The notes beneath the pieces were generated by a model. The model saw nothing but the letters and a program-made list of their open reading frames with translations, had not been told where the DNA came from and made no database searches. This document shows positions 45,499-58,000 of a stretch of 64,000 nucleotides of DNA, in pieces. The DNA is from Erpobdella octoculata (taxonomy: Eukaryota; Annelida; Clitellata; Hirudinida; Erpobdellidae): assembly GCA_963978895.1 (NCBI GenBank), contig OZ022242.1, positions 25,967,424 through 26,031,423 of the forward strand, in the 5' to 3' direction. Position numbers and translations under genes: made by a program. Within the stretch, counting starts at the first letter, position 1; each line of letters opens with the position of its first letter.

Positions 45499-45608
45499 CT
45501 TATATATATATATATATATATAAGCCAAGATTGTAAGCCATCCAAGTTTCTGATATATGTGGGTCGTAGAAACATATCAACGCTATGTTTCCTTATAATA
45601 TATATATA

Positions 45609-45818
45609 TATAACCACTTATTTAACCACTTTATTTTTTTTATGTTATTTTCAACCAAATTAAAAAAAAGATGTTCTAATAACCTTGTAAAAAACGTTAC
45701 AAAACCCTCATGGACAGTAAATAATAACTATGTACAAGAACTTGTTTAAGTAAAAATATAATTCTTCAGCTGAAAAAGTCACTATATCTATTTCTAAGAT
45801 AAGGAGTGTTACTATTTC
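45609..45818 (+). repeat. ~205-bp direct repeat, copy 1
   Basis: From 'accacttatttaaccacttt' to 'taaggagtgttactatttc'. Copy 2 at 46,097-46,302 is about 95% alike. Both are preceded by (TA)n. No protein. Confidence 0.9.
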
Positions 45819-45916
45819 AAACAAAATGCTAGAAATATATTTTCTTTATATAATATGAATGTCGATCATAAAAGTATATATATATAATAAGCAACATAGA
45901 AATCAAATGTATAGTC

Positions 45917-46302
<386 letters not shown>

Positions 46303-46368
46303 CAGTGATGGGCACTAACTACTTCAGTTGTAGTTATAACTACCTACCAACTATCTCTGACATAAGTC

Positions 46369-46370
<2 letters not shown>
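46303..46370. mobile_element. Left terminus of the GTAGTTATAACTAC hAT
   Basis: CAGTGATGGGCACTAACTAC start, then 'gtagttataactac'. It is cut after 'tctctgacataag' by the TA tract at 46,376-46,448. It mirrors the fragment at 34,480-34,625. Confidence 0.7.
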
Positions 46371-46439
<69 letters not shown>

Positions 46440-46454
<15 letters not shown>

Positions 46455-49000
46455 AAAATGTTTAAATAAAACGTTATTAGCCGCGAAAGTTTAACGCTTT
46501 GCCGATATATATCGTACGTCATCTTTCAATATAAACAAGTTGAAAATAAATAAATCACCGAAGTAGTAATCGGCGGGTTTTTCCCAATTTTAAACAAGCT
46601 GTAAATTATTATTAACGACATTTTACTATTTTGCAATTATTATTCCTCTTATTTCAATTATTATTATTTACAAAAATTAACTAATTTGCTAATATTATTC
46701 CTATTATTGGAAAGTTCAACGCTTTGCGGATATATTTTGAGCATACGTCATAACTCAATATAAACAAGTTGAAAATAAATAAATCCCCGAAGTAGTACAT
46801 CGGCGGGTTTTCCCAATATCAGCCATTGAAGGTTGGGTTTTTTTGTAGGCGTTTTTTTTCGTTATCAGCCATTAAAGGTTGGGTTTTTTCTTAGGCTTTT
46901 TTCACGATCACCCAAAACATATTGTTTTTTTTATAGGCTGTTTTTTCTTATATCATCCAATAAGTATTGTGTTTTTCGTAGGCGGTTTTTTTACTATCAC
47001 CCAATATATGTGGTTTTTTTCGCAGGCTATTTTTTCCAATATCGCCCATTTAAGGTTTTTTTCGTAGGAATTTTTTCCATAATCATCCATTCAAATAGAA
47101 TACCATTCCAATACGTTTTCAAGTAAAAAATCATCTGCTACTGGCTAAAATAGTGACATGCTTTGCTTGCGAAGCGTGTGTAAAGTTATTACTATAATAG
47201 TGCATTGGTGTTGTTTTTGAGCTTAAAGTGCTATTTGAGTGCGACTATTTTTACTATTAATATGTATAAACTCACACGCTTCGCGCGCGAAGCGTGCGTC
47301 AAGTGCTGGTTCCCTACTATAAAAGCGCAATGATGTATGTATTATGTATTATGTATGTCACCCGATTAGCATCTGCAGGTCTGAAAAAACTCACGTTGAT
47401 AGATTATGAGACGCTGAACACAATTTTTTAAGCCACTTTATGTTAAAAATGTTTAAATAAAAAGTTATTAGCCGCGAAAGTTCTACGCTTTGCGGATATA
47501 TATAATGCATCGTACGTCATCTTTCAATATAAACAAGTTGAAAATAAATAAATCTTCGAAGTAGAAAGCCGGCGGGTTTTCCCAATTATAATTATATAAA
47601 AATATAAATTATTCCAATATTTTAATTATTAATAATATTATTAATAAAGAAAACTAACTAATTTGCTAATATTATTCCTATTATTGGAAAGTTCTACGCT
47701 TTGCGGATATATTTAATGAAATTATTATTAACGACATTTTACTATTTTGCAATTATTATTCCTCTTATTTTAATTATTAATAATATTGTTATTTACAAAA
47801 ATTAACTAATTTAGATTAATTTCCTATTATCGTAAAGTTCTACGCTTTGCGGATATATTTAATGAAATTATTATTAACGACATTTTACTATTTTGCAATT
47901 ATTATTCCTCTTACTTTAATTAATAATAATATTATTATTTACGAAAACTAACTAATTTGCTAATATTATTCCTACTATTGGAAAGTTCGACGCTTTGCGG
48001 ATACATCTAATGACATTTTACTATTTTGCAATTATTATTCCTCTTATTGTAATAATTGCTAATTAAGAATAATTTCCTATTATTGGAAAGTTCGACGCTT
48101 TGCGGATATATTTTGAGCATACGACATAACTCAATATAAACAAGTTGAAAATAAATAAATCACCGGCGGGTTTTCCCAATATCAGCCACTGAAGGTTGGG
48201 TTTTTTTGTAGGCGGTTTTTTTCATTATCAGACATTAAAGGCTGGGTTTTTTTGTAGGATGCTTTTCCAAAATTGCCCAATAATAGTTTTTTTCGTAAGA
48301 GTTTTTTTTCTTTATTAGCCGTTACAGTTTTTTTTTCGTAGGCTGTTTTTCCGATACCATTCAATAAATATTGTGTTTTTTGTAGGCTGTTATTTCCAAA
48401 AACATCCAATATAGGTTTTTTTCGTAGGCGGCCTTTTCACTATCACACAATAGATATGGTTTTTTTCGTAGGCTGTTTTTTCCAATATCACCCATTAAAG
48501 GTTTTTTTTGTAGGCAGATTTTCTAAACTCATCCAATCAAAGAGAAAACCATTCCAAAACGTTTTCAAGTGAAAAATCATCAGCTACTGGCTAAAATAGT
48601 CACACGCTTCATTTGCTAAGCGTGCGTAAAGTTATTACTATAATAGCGCATTGGTTTTGTTTTTGAGCTTAGAGTGCGCTTTGAGTGCGACTACTTTTAC
48701 TATTAATATGTAAAAACTCACACGCTTCGCGCGCGAAGCGTGCGTCAAGTGCTGGCCCCTACTATAAAAGCGCAATGATGTAATATGTATTATGTCACCC
48801 GATTAACATCTGCAGGTCTGAAAAAACTCACGTTGATAGATTATGAGACGCTGAACAGGGTTTGTTAGGGCACTTTTTGTTAAAATGTTTAAATAAAAAG
48901 TTATTAGCCGCAAAAGTTTAACGTTTTGCGGATATATATAATGCATCGTACGTCATCACTCAGTATTTGTTTTCTTCTTGGACGTGAAAGATCGGTATAT
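46440..49000 (+). repeat. Left flank of the Helitron: two repeat units with hairpins
   Basis: Each unit has: 'gccgcgaaagtttaacgctt' and 'gatgacgtacg'-type sequence; 'ccgaagtagta..cggcgggttt'; AT-rich copies of 'cctattattggaaagttc..acgctttgcggata'; a ladder of ~40-bp 'ttttttcgtaggctgttttttccaatatcaccca'-like steps; and two hairpins ~120 bp apart. Palindromes: 47,158-47,179 (imperfect), 47,275-47,296, 48,604-48,625 (imperfect) and 48,721-48,742, with arms CACGCTTCGCG/CGCGAAGCGTG. Non-coding. Units are inverted relative to those right of the Helitron. Confidence 0.85.
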
Positions 49001-49100
49001 AAGTAAACGTACGTCATAATTCAATGTACAAAATTACTCGAACGTCAACTGCCGTATTTTCGTAATTTCTCCTATAAACAGGTTTAAGGAAAATAGCCGT

Positions 49101-49301
49101 TTGAAAATAAAAATAATGATAATCGATATGAACGACTTGAAAACAAAAAGTGGCGGTCGTCGCAAATTGACCAATAGAAAAGGAGTTGGCGGACGACCAT
49201 CTAAGCGAGTAACGGACGAGAAGAGTTATAATTTAACAAAAGAAATCGATTATAAAAAACGCCGGTTAAACTTTGACACGTCGTTGATGAAGTCAATCTG
49301 A
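49101..49301 (+). CDS. Small basic ORF with AT-hook-like motif, Helitron 5' end
   Basis: 66 codons, highly basic. Residues ~15-35 read 'KSGGRRKLTNRKGVGGRPSKRVTDEKS', whose GGRPSKR core resembles an AT-hook (GRP flanked by basic residues) used to grip AT-rich minor grooves. The first ATG at 49,101 follows a short leader containing 'tatataagtaaacg' at ~49,014, a possible TATA element. The frame stops at 49,301, but downstream sequence in other frames stays protein-like, so this may be the first exon or N-terminus of the protease-like protein. Not recognised as a named family; role inferred only from composition. Confidence 0.4.
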   Translation: MKIKIMIIDMNDLKTKSGGRRKLTNRKGVGGRPSKRVTDEKSYNLTKEIDYKKRRLNFDTSLMKSI

Positions 49302-49420
49302 CGTTGGCAAACGCTGAATCTAGCAATGTAGAAATTTATCTTAAGGAACATTACCCACGGATGCGCAACGTTGCAATTAATGAAACTATAATTCTTATTT
49401 AATTTTGGATAACGTTTTAA

Positions 49421-50420
49421 TGAAAGAAATGATCGACCCGACCAAGTACATCCACTCGGCCATAGTGAATGTTCGTTCGCTGCAAATTATAAAAGAACAT
49501 CTTGATTGAGCAATTGATGCAAATTTAAGTCTGATGTCGGCCATTTTCTTCTAAGCAGCTGTTGAAAAAAAAAGAGTCAACGAATACTTTTTGACTACCC
49601 CCTCTTTATCAGATGTCGTCATTATTCCTGTTCTTCATTTCAATCATTTCACCTTGGCCATTCAAGAATTTGATCCTATCCTTAAACAAGTCATATATGC
49701 TCCTATTTTGATTTTCTTGACCGGGGACTTCCCAAGCCGGTCAGCGAAAAACTGGATGCAATAGCGAGCTTCTTACACACAGGTTGTCAATGCATCTACA
49801 TTGACAAATCCAATACCTCAGACGTTCAGCTCGACAGTGTAAATTGTGCAGCCTATGTTGTAAAAAAAATAGAACTATATCTTACTACCGGTGCTGTAAG
49901 AAAAACCGAAATGAGCGGATTTGAAAAAAGATACGAGTTGTTAACTCACATTGCTGCTACTACAGGATACGTCATACCGTCGTTTGAAAATATGTTTAAC
50001 ACACAGAAAGGTATTTTACAAAAGAAAGATGACATGAAACTTCGAAGTCGTTTCGCAACACGAAGCACAGAGCTTACTGATAGAGAAAGTTGGTCTTTAC
50101 GGCAAAATGCAGCAAGAGTTATGATGGGGGTTGAAGCTGTCCGTGAAGAAATACGAAAAAATCAGCAAAGTCGCCGAAAACAAATGAGCGTCAAAAACGT
50201 CCGTGAAGAAATACGTAAAAATCTGCAAAATCGGCGAGAACAATTGGGCGTCAAAAACTTCCGTAAAGAAATACGTAAAAATCAGCAAAGTCGCCGAAAA
50301 CAAATGAGCGTCAAAAACTTCCGTGAAGAAATACGTAAAAATCAGCAAAGTCGCCGAAAACAAATGGGCGTCAAAAAATTCCGTGAAATCAGCAAAGTCG
50401 CCGTAAAAAATGACAGCTGA
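49421..50420 (+). pseudogene. C48/Ulp1-like protease segment and Arg/Lys repeat region of the Helitron protein
   Basis: Three broken frames. First: 'NEYFLTTPSLSDVVIIPVLHFNHFTLAI', where IIPV....NHF.LAI resembles the catalytic-His strand of Ulp1/C48 cysteine proteases. Second: 'VQLDSVNCAAYVVKKIELYL', like their Q.DS.NCG.YV catalytic-Cys helix, with the usual Gly after Cys replaced by Ala. Third (49,911-50,420): a continuation with four and a half 20-residue repeats of the VKNFREEIRKNQQSRRKQMS type (60-bp DNA period, 50,131-50,400). Animal Helitron proteins often have Arg-rich repeats ahead of a CGACGA zinc motif. At least two stops (near 49,509 and 49,552) and a frameshift near 49,740 interrupt it. 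The protease assignment is from motif shape only. Confidence 0.5.
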
Positions 50421-50429
50421 AGACTGTCG

Positions 50430-52420
50430 ATTAGCACAAAGGGCTTATAGAAAAAAAATAAGCGTGTTCTCTTGGGAATTGTCGACAATGAAATCGATGT
50501 TCCGGCGGATCAAACTGTTCAGCATTTCTTGGGACAAATGAAAGACAATATTTGTGACGCATGTGGCGCATTTCATTTTTCTCAAGAACCGGTAAAAAAA
50601 AGCAGGAGCTTTCGTGCTGCTCCAATGGAAAAATTGTTCTAATCCAAAGCGAAGAAGTCGATAAGAGCTGAATGATTTGTTCTATAGACGTCACATATGG
50701 TCAAAAGAGTTTATGAAGGACATCCGTCAGTACAACAGGGCACTTTCTTTCGGCAGAATCATCACGACGGAGATCTACGACCACGGTGGGCCGTACGTCT
50801 ATCGCCAAATGGGAGAATTCAAGCGAGCGTTCAACCTTAATGCCGCGCCGTCAAACCTGATTCAGCTACCGTCCTACGGGCAGCTGTACATGATCGAGAC
50901 TGAAGCAGCGCACGGTATTCGACTGGAAAGAAACTCGAACCTGAACAAAGATATACTGAGAACACTAGAAGGCACAATGAAAGACAATTGTATAGTCGAA
51001 GCCTACATGATGTTAAAAGATCAACTTAAAATTGAGGAAAAAAGGCTTCTAAGCAAGGTGCAATGCCACCGGCCCTGAAATTGCTGTTCTACGTTAAGCC
51101 AGAAGCTCAATCCGGTCACAGAGGACGCTATAACATTCCGCAGACCAATGAAATCGCAGCCGTCTACGTTGAGGGTCCTAACAGCGAGCCACCACCGGCA
51201 TACATTGTGGTCAACGAAAAAGGCAACAATCGACTTCGCATAATGAACCCAATTGATCCGTTGATTGAGGCCTTTCTATATCTTTTGCTAAACAATAGAG
51301 GCAAACCTGGATGGAACAAAGATATGAAGAGAACGGACGGTCGCCGCTTGACTATGAACGACCACGTATTGTACAGGTTGGCCATCCAAGATGAAAAACG
51401 CATGCCCAATCTTCTGCACCAAGCCGGTAAGCTGTTCCAGGAATGGATTGTGGACAGCTTCTTGCGCGTGGATTAAGGACGATTAGAGTACGCTAAGAAT
51501 TTTGTCAACGAAAAGAATAGCACAACGTCAGGCACGCTAGATGAATATTTGAAGCAAAGGCCAAAGAAATAAGAGCGAAAGTAGGCAAAAAAGTTGTACT
51601 TTCGTCAACGTATGTTGGATCGTCACGCTACATGTCTCAAGCCTACGACGACGCTATGGGAATGGTGCGCGTGTATGGTAAGCCCGATTTGTTTATCACA
51701 ATGACATGCAACCCAAAGTGGAAGGAAATCGTCGACAATCTCAACATCGGCCTAACTGCAACTGATCGACCGGATCTCGTGGCTCGAGTCTTCCGCCTCA
51801 AATATCAAGCATTGCTGAACTACATAGTAGAAAGTCATATTTTTGGTACCGTCTTGGCTTACGTCGGTACGATCGAGTTTCAAAAACGAGGACTACCTCA
51901 CGTTCACTTTTTGTTTACGCTATCGGCAACGGATAAACTTACCAACGTCGACAAAATCGATAAAGTCATTCGGGCCGAGATTCCTGACCCTGAGGTGGAA
52001 CCACTCCTACATGCAATTGTTTGTCGCAACAATTTTCATCTATGCGTGAAGAAAAACAAAAAAAAACGAGATAGTTCGATTTATGCCCTGTTGCTCACCG
52101 GCCAATCCAATTTGCGGAAAAATTTTTCCAAAAAAGTTCCGGATTGAAACGAAGCACGGAGACGGTGGCTATGCCAAATATCGACGACGTAACAAAGGCC
52201 GCACATTTACTATTCCTGACGGACAAGTATTGGACAACCGACACGTCGTTTCTTACTGTCCGAAATTGACCGTGAAGTTCAACTGTCGCATCAACGTGGA
52301 ACATGTGGCCGATGTGGACGTGGTCAAATACTTGCACAAGGACATTTTCAAAGGTCCGGACAGTGCAACGATCGTCCGGGAGTTCTACGACCCCAATAAT
52401 GGCAACTACAAGGTTTTGGA
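50430..52420 (+). pseudogene. Helitron Rep (HUH) domain, decayed
   Basis: Fragments in order: 'ICDACGAFHFSQE' (zinc motif, near 50,555); 'FMKDIRQYNRALSF' and 'GGPYVYRQMGEFK' (50,677-51,078); 'GKPDLFITMTCNPKW' (51,680); and the HUH motif 'RGLPHVHFLF' (near 51,890-51,920). After a frameshift near 52,075 come 'KHGDGGYAKYRRRNKG' and 'VVKYLHKDIFKGPD' (52,323-52,350). Helitron Rep uses two Tyr in a YLxKY arrangement to cleave and rejoin single strands during rolling-circle transposition. Here the first Tyr is kept (KYL) and the second is Asp. Several stops split the frame (around 50,640, 51,063 and 51,475). Together with the helicase this identifies a Helitron. Confidence 0.88.
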
Positions 52421-54634
52421 TTATGATGAAATTCAATCGCACATCAATTGTCGTTATTTGAGCCCGCCTGAAGCCGCTTGGCGTTTGTTCGGCTATGAAA
52501 TCGTCTTGAAGAGCCATCACGTCGAGAAACTGGATCTTCATCTTCATGGTCAGCAGGTCGTTTTCTATAAAAGTGATGCAACAGTTGATGATATCCAAGC
52601 GGCAAAAGAAGCTAAAAAATCTAAATTGATGGCGTTTTTCGATTTAAATCAAGAGATGAGGACTCGTTGGCCCAACAGCCACGCGATGTGCAACTTGCGT
52701 TACATGGATGCTCCAAAGTTCTTCACGTGGAATTACGAAAAACAGAAATGGGACAAACGAAAGAACTACTATAACACAATTGGGCGGCTCTATGCTGTTT
52801 CACCTAGACAGCATGAGCTTTTTCACTTACGACTTTTGCTGTTGAACTCACGAGGGCCTACAAGTTTTGTCGACTTGCGCACTCACGAGGGCAATGTTTA
52901 CTCAACATTTAAAGCTGCTTGCCTGGCAAGAGGTTTGATTGAAGACGATGAAGAATACCGCAAAGCAATGGAGGAAGCCGCTGGCTACAAAATGCCGGCT
53001 CAGCTTCGCTTTTTCTTTGCTATGCTGTTGGTGCATTGCGCACCAGCATTTTCTGGAAGATTGTACGATGAGTTCGCAAACCATCTATCCCATGACTACT
53101 GCCGGAAATTTGGCGATACCATAGGAAACGATGTCGCATATCGAAATATTGAAGAAGTTTTGTTCCGAAATGACACCACATTTGAGGATTTTCAAATGTC
53201 AGCCTCAAAACCTATCGGTTTTGCTATAGTTAATGAAACCGAAGCAGTTCGAAAAAATTTGACACTTGAGGAACATGAAGCTGTCGGACGGGACATGTAC
53301 AATAAGATGAACGTCGATCAGAGGCACGTTGTAGACACATTGCTGGAAGTGCTTGAGAAGAAAGAGGTCGTCATGAATGCATATTTTATTGACGGCCCTA
53401 ACGGGTCTGGCAAAACTTTCGTCTACCGAACTCTCTATTCACTGCTCAAAGCGCGTCACAGGACGGTTATGAACATGGCTTACACTGGGATTGCTGCAAA
53501 TCTCTTGCCGAACGGTCGAACGATTCACACGAGCTTCAACATTGGTATTAATGTTGATCAGTTCACGACTTCTGGAATAGAGAAAGGCACCTCCCGTGCC
53601 AATTCGATGCTATGCACTGATGTATTGTCTCGCTTAACGTGTTGAACATCATTGAACGAACTCTGCGCTTCATTACCGAAGTAGAAGATGTACCGTTCGG
53701 CGGAAAGATTGTTTTGTTTGGAGGCGATTTTCGTCAAACACTTCCAATCAAAGAATATGCCAGCCCTCAACAGCTTTTGGCTATTTCCTTGAAAGGAAGT
53801 GAACTGTGGTCACAATTCCAGATCTTTACGCTTTCAAAGAACATGCGTGCTGATGATGCAGATTTTGCAGCAGACATTTTAAACATTGGCGAAGGCCTAA
53901 TGAATAACACCGAAGATAAAGTTTTTATACCTGAAATGTGTCAATATGACGGCGATTTGATGCAAAAAGTGTTTGCGGATAAGATCACAACGCAAAACAT
54001 TTTGTCCATGTGGAAATCTGCCGTGTTGGCGATAACCAACAAAGAAGTCGACGAGCTAAACGAAGTGGCCATAAATTTGCTTGAGGGCGAAACTCGTACG
54101 TACCTCAGCATGGATGAGATATGCGAAGAAGACAACAAAAGACACGAATATGTTGTCGAATTGCTCAACACGCTCAATCCGACTGGACTTCCAAAGCACG
54201 AATTGCGCTTGAAGAAAAACGCTATGGTTATGTTGGTCAGAAATTTAGACATATCGTCAGGACTGTGCAATGGAACCCGAATGCAAGTGCTAAAGCTGGC
54301 ACCTAACGTACTCAAGTGCAAGATAATCTGTGAAGAAAACTCCGGCGATATAGTGTTTGTGCCTCGAGTGAGAATCGAGTGCCACAAAAACTTGCCGGTT
54401 TCTTTTTACCGGAAGCAGTTCCCAGTTCGCTTGGCCTTTGCCATGACTGTTAACAAGTCGCAAGGACAAACGCTAGATAAAGTCGGATTGAAATTAGACA
54501 GCTGCGAGTGCTTTTCGCATGGGCAGTTGTACGTGGGTATCTCGCGTGTTCGCAACTGGAAAAGTCTGACCGTCAAGCTGAATCCTATTATGAATGGCAG
54601 ATGCACTAACATCGTGTACAAGTCTATTCTGTGA
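52083..54634 (+). pseudogene. Helitron PIF1-type helicase domain, decayed
   Basis: Two overlapping frames (52,083-53,645 and 53,639-54,634). Visible are 'MNVDQRHVVDTLL', Walker A 'GPNGSGKT' (53,393-53,416), 'YTGIAANLLPNGRTIHTSF', then 'PFGGKIVLFGGDFRQTLPI', 'LSKNMRA' and the C-terminal 'FAMTVNKSQGQTLDKVGLKL' and 'GQLYVGISRV'. These are standard SF1 PIF1/Helitron motifs, needed to unwind the transposing strand. Between 'ANSMLCTDVLSRLTC' and 'LNIIERTLRFI' a deletion and frame change has removed the Walker B DEA segment, so ATPase activity is lost. A possible polyadenylation signal (AATAAA near 54,886) follows. The copy is dead but otherwise well preserved. Confidence 0.9.
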
Positions 54635-55030
54635 TCGTCACTTAAATCGATTCTATTCTCACCACTTCGCAGTTTATCACGTCGAACGTCCACGGTAATT
54701 GGCCTCAACGTCTCCTGCACCATTTTGTGAACCTCTCGCCTATTGAAATCCGTTTCAACAATATAATCTATTGTCTTGCTTTACTGATATGCTTAGTGCA
54801 TACATAGGCTTTACATTGTACTATTACTGTATTGACTTGTCATACAAAAATTTCATTTTTGTAGCAAGTGTTTTTATTTTATTTTAAATAAACAATGGTA
54901 ATAATATTGGTTTTGGACATCGGGTGGGAATCAAGGGCCACAAGAACTTGCCAATTTCTTTCTGTAACTTTGAAAGCAAACGCTATATAAATTAGAAGTA
55001 AAACTTAAAAACTTCGATTGCTTTCCTATC
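54635..55030. other. Helitron 3' non-coding region
   Basis: No gene. Contains an AATAAA near 54,886 and a short partial echo of helicase sequence ('atcaagggccacaagaactt', cf. 'atcgagtgccacaaaaactt' at 54,374), suggesting a small duplicated piece of the gene. Confidence 0.5.
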
Positions 55031-58000
55031 AAAAAAAGGCAAGTTCTTTTTTGTCATCATCAACCATTAAAGGCTGTTTTTTTAATATCAGCCATTAAAG
55101 GCGCTTTCTTAAATATCGGTCATTGAAAGGTTTTTTGTTGGAGGTTTTTTATCACTATAAGCAATGTTTTTTAGTTGTTGGTTATTTTAATATATAAAAA
55201 CTCACACGCTTCGCGCGCGAAGCGTGCGTCAAGTGCTGGTTCCAAACATAAAAACGCAATAATGTAATATGTATGTAATTATGTATTATGTATTATGTCA
55301 CCCGAGTAGCATCTACAGGTCTGAAAACACTCACGTTGATAGATTATGAGACGATAAACACGGTTTGTTAAGGCACTTTTTTGTTAAAATGTTTAAATAA
55401 AAAATTATTAGCCGCGAACGTTTAACGCTATGCGGATATATATAATGTACCAGCACTTGACGCACGCTTCGCGCGCGAAGCGTGTGAGTTTTTACATATT
55501 AATAGTAAAGGTAGTCGCACTCAAATAGCAATCTAAGCTCAAAAACAACACCAATGCGGTTATATAGTAACAACATTACGCACGCTTCGTAAGCACAGCA
55601 TGTGACTATTTCAGCCAGTAGCAGATGATTTTTTACTTCAAAACGTTTTGGAATGGTTTTTTATATGATTGGATGATGTTGGAAAAACTGCCTACGAAAA
55701 AAACCTTAAATGGGCGATAAAAGAGCCTACGAAAAAAAACATATTTATTGTGTGATAGTGAAAAAACCGAATACGAAAAACACAAAATTTAGTGGATGTG
55801 ATCGGGAAAAACAGCCTACAAAAAAACACATTTATTGAGCGATCGTGAAAAAACCGCCTACGAAAAACACAATATTAAATGGATAGTATCGAAAACAACA
55901 GCCTACAAAAAAAGCAACATATTTTGGGTAATAGGGAAAAAAGACTAAGAAAAAACCCAACCTTTAATGGCTGATAATGAAAAAAACCATCAACAAAAAA
56001 AACCCAACCTTCAATGGCTGATATTGGGAAAACCCGCCGATGTACTACTTCGGTGATTTATTTATTTTCAACTTGTTCATATTGAGTTATGACGTATGCT
56101 CAAAGTATATTCGCAAAGCGTCGAACTTTCCAATAATAGGAATATTACTAGCAAATTAGTTAATATTCCTAAATAATAATATTATTAATAATTAAAATAA
56201 GAGGAATAATAATTAAAAAATCGAAAAATGTCGTTAATAATATTTTTATTAAATATATCCGCAAAGCGTCGAACTTTCCAATAATAGGAATAATATTAGC
56301 AAAATAGTTAATCTTCGTTATTAATAATTTCATTAAATATATCCGCAAAGCGTCGAACTTTCCAATAATCGGAATAATATTAGCAAAATAGTTAATCTTC
56401 GTTAATAATAATAATTAAAATAACTTGTTTATATTAAGCGATAACGTAAGATTCATTATATATATATATATATATATCCGCAAAGCGTTAAACTTTCGCG
56501 GTTAAAAACTTTTTATATAAACATTTTAACAAAAAAGTGCCCTAACAAACCTTGTTCAGCGTCTCATAATCTATCAACGTGAGTTTTATCAGACCTGCAG
56601 ATGCTAATCGGGTGACATAATACATACATCATTGCGCTTTTATAGTAGGGAACCAGCACTTAACGCACACTTCGCGCGCAAAGCGTGTGAGTTTTTACAT
56701 ATAAATAGTCAAGGTAGTCGCACTGAAATCGCACTCTGAGCACAAAAACAACATAATAAAACAATAGTTAATCTTGGTTATTAATAATAATTAAAATAAG
56801 AGGAATAATAATTGCAAAATAGTAAATTGTCGTTAATAATAATTTACATAAATAAAAAACCCGCCGACTACTACTTCGGTGATTAATTTATTTTCAACTT
56901 GTCTATATTTAGCGATGACGTACGATGCTATATATATCCGCAAAGCCACAAAGCGTCCAACTTTCCAATAATAGGAATAATATTAGCAAATTAGTTAATT
57001 TTCGTAATTAATAATATTATTAATAATTAAAATAAGAGGAATAATAATAACAAAATAGAAAAATGTCGTTAATAATAATTTCATTACATATTTCCGCAAA
57101 GCGTCGAACTTTCCAATAATAGAAATAGTATTAGCAAAATAGTTAATCTTCGTTATTAATAATAATTAAAATAAGAGGAATAATAATTGAAAAATAGTAA
57201 ATTGTCGTTAATAATAATTTACATAAATAAAAAACCCGCCGACTACTACTTCGGTGATTTATTTATTTTCAACTTGTTTATATTCAGCGATGACGTACGA
57301 TGCATTATTTATATCCGCAAAGCGTTAAACTTTCGCGTCTAATAACTTTTTATTTAAACATTTTAACAAAAATGTGCCCTAACAAACCTTGTTCAGCGTC
57401 TCATAATCTATCAACGTGAGTTTTTTCAGACCTGCAGGTGCTAATCGGGTGACATACATCATTGCGCTTTTATAGTAGGGAACCAGCACTTGACGCACGC
57501 TTCGCGCGCGAAGCGTGTGAGTTTGTACATATTAATAGTAAATGTAGTCGCACTCAAATCGCACTCTAAGCTCAAAAACAACAACAATGCGCTATTATAG
57601 TAATAACTTTACGCACGCTTCGCAAGCGAAGCGTGTGACTATTTTAGCCAGTAGCTGATGATTTTTCACTTCAAAAAGTTTTGGAATGGTCTTCTAATTG
57701 ATTGGATGATGTTGGAAAAACTGCCTATGAAAAAAACCTTAAATGGGCGATATTGGAAAAAATAGCCTACGAAAAAAAAACACATTTATTGTGTGATAGT
57801 GAAAAAGCCGCCTACAAAAAAAACCTATATTGGATGTTTTTGGAAATAACAGCCTACGAAAAACACAATATTTATTGAATGGTATCGGAAAAACAGCCTA
57901 CGAAAAAAAAACAAAATGTAACGGCTAATATAGAAAAAAACTCCTGCGGATAAAAAAACCTTTATTCGGGAAATTTTGGAAAAACATCCTACGATAAAAC

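Noticed and set aside
46833..47126. Phe-rich frames in the Helitron flank
   Set aside because: They come from T-rich ladder repeats (ttttttcgtaggc), and the mirrored copies do not preserve the frame.
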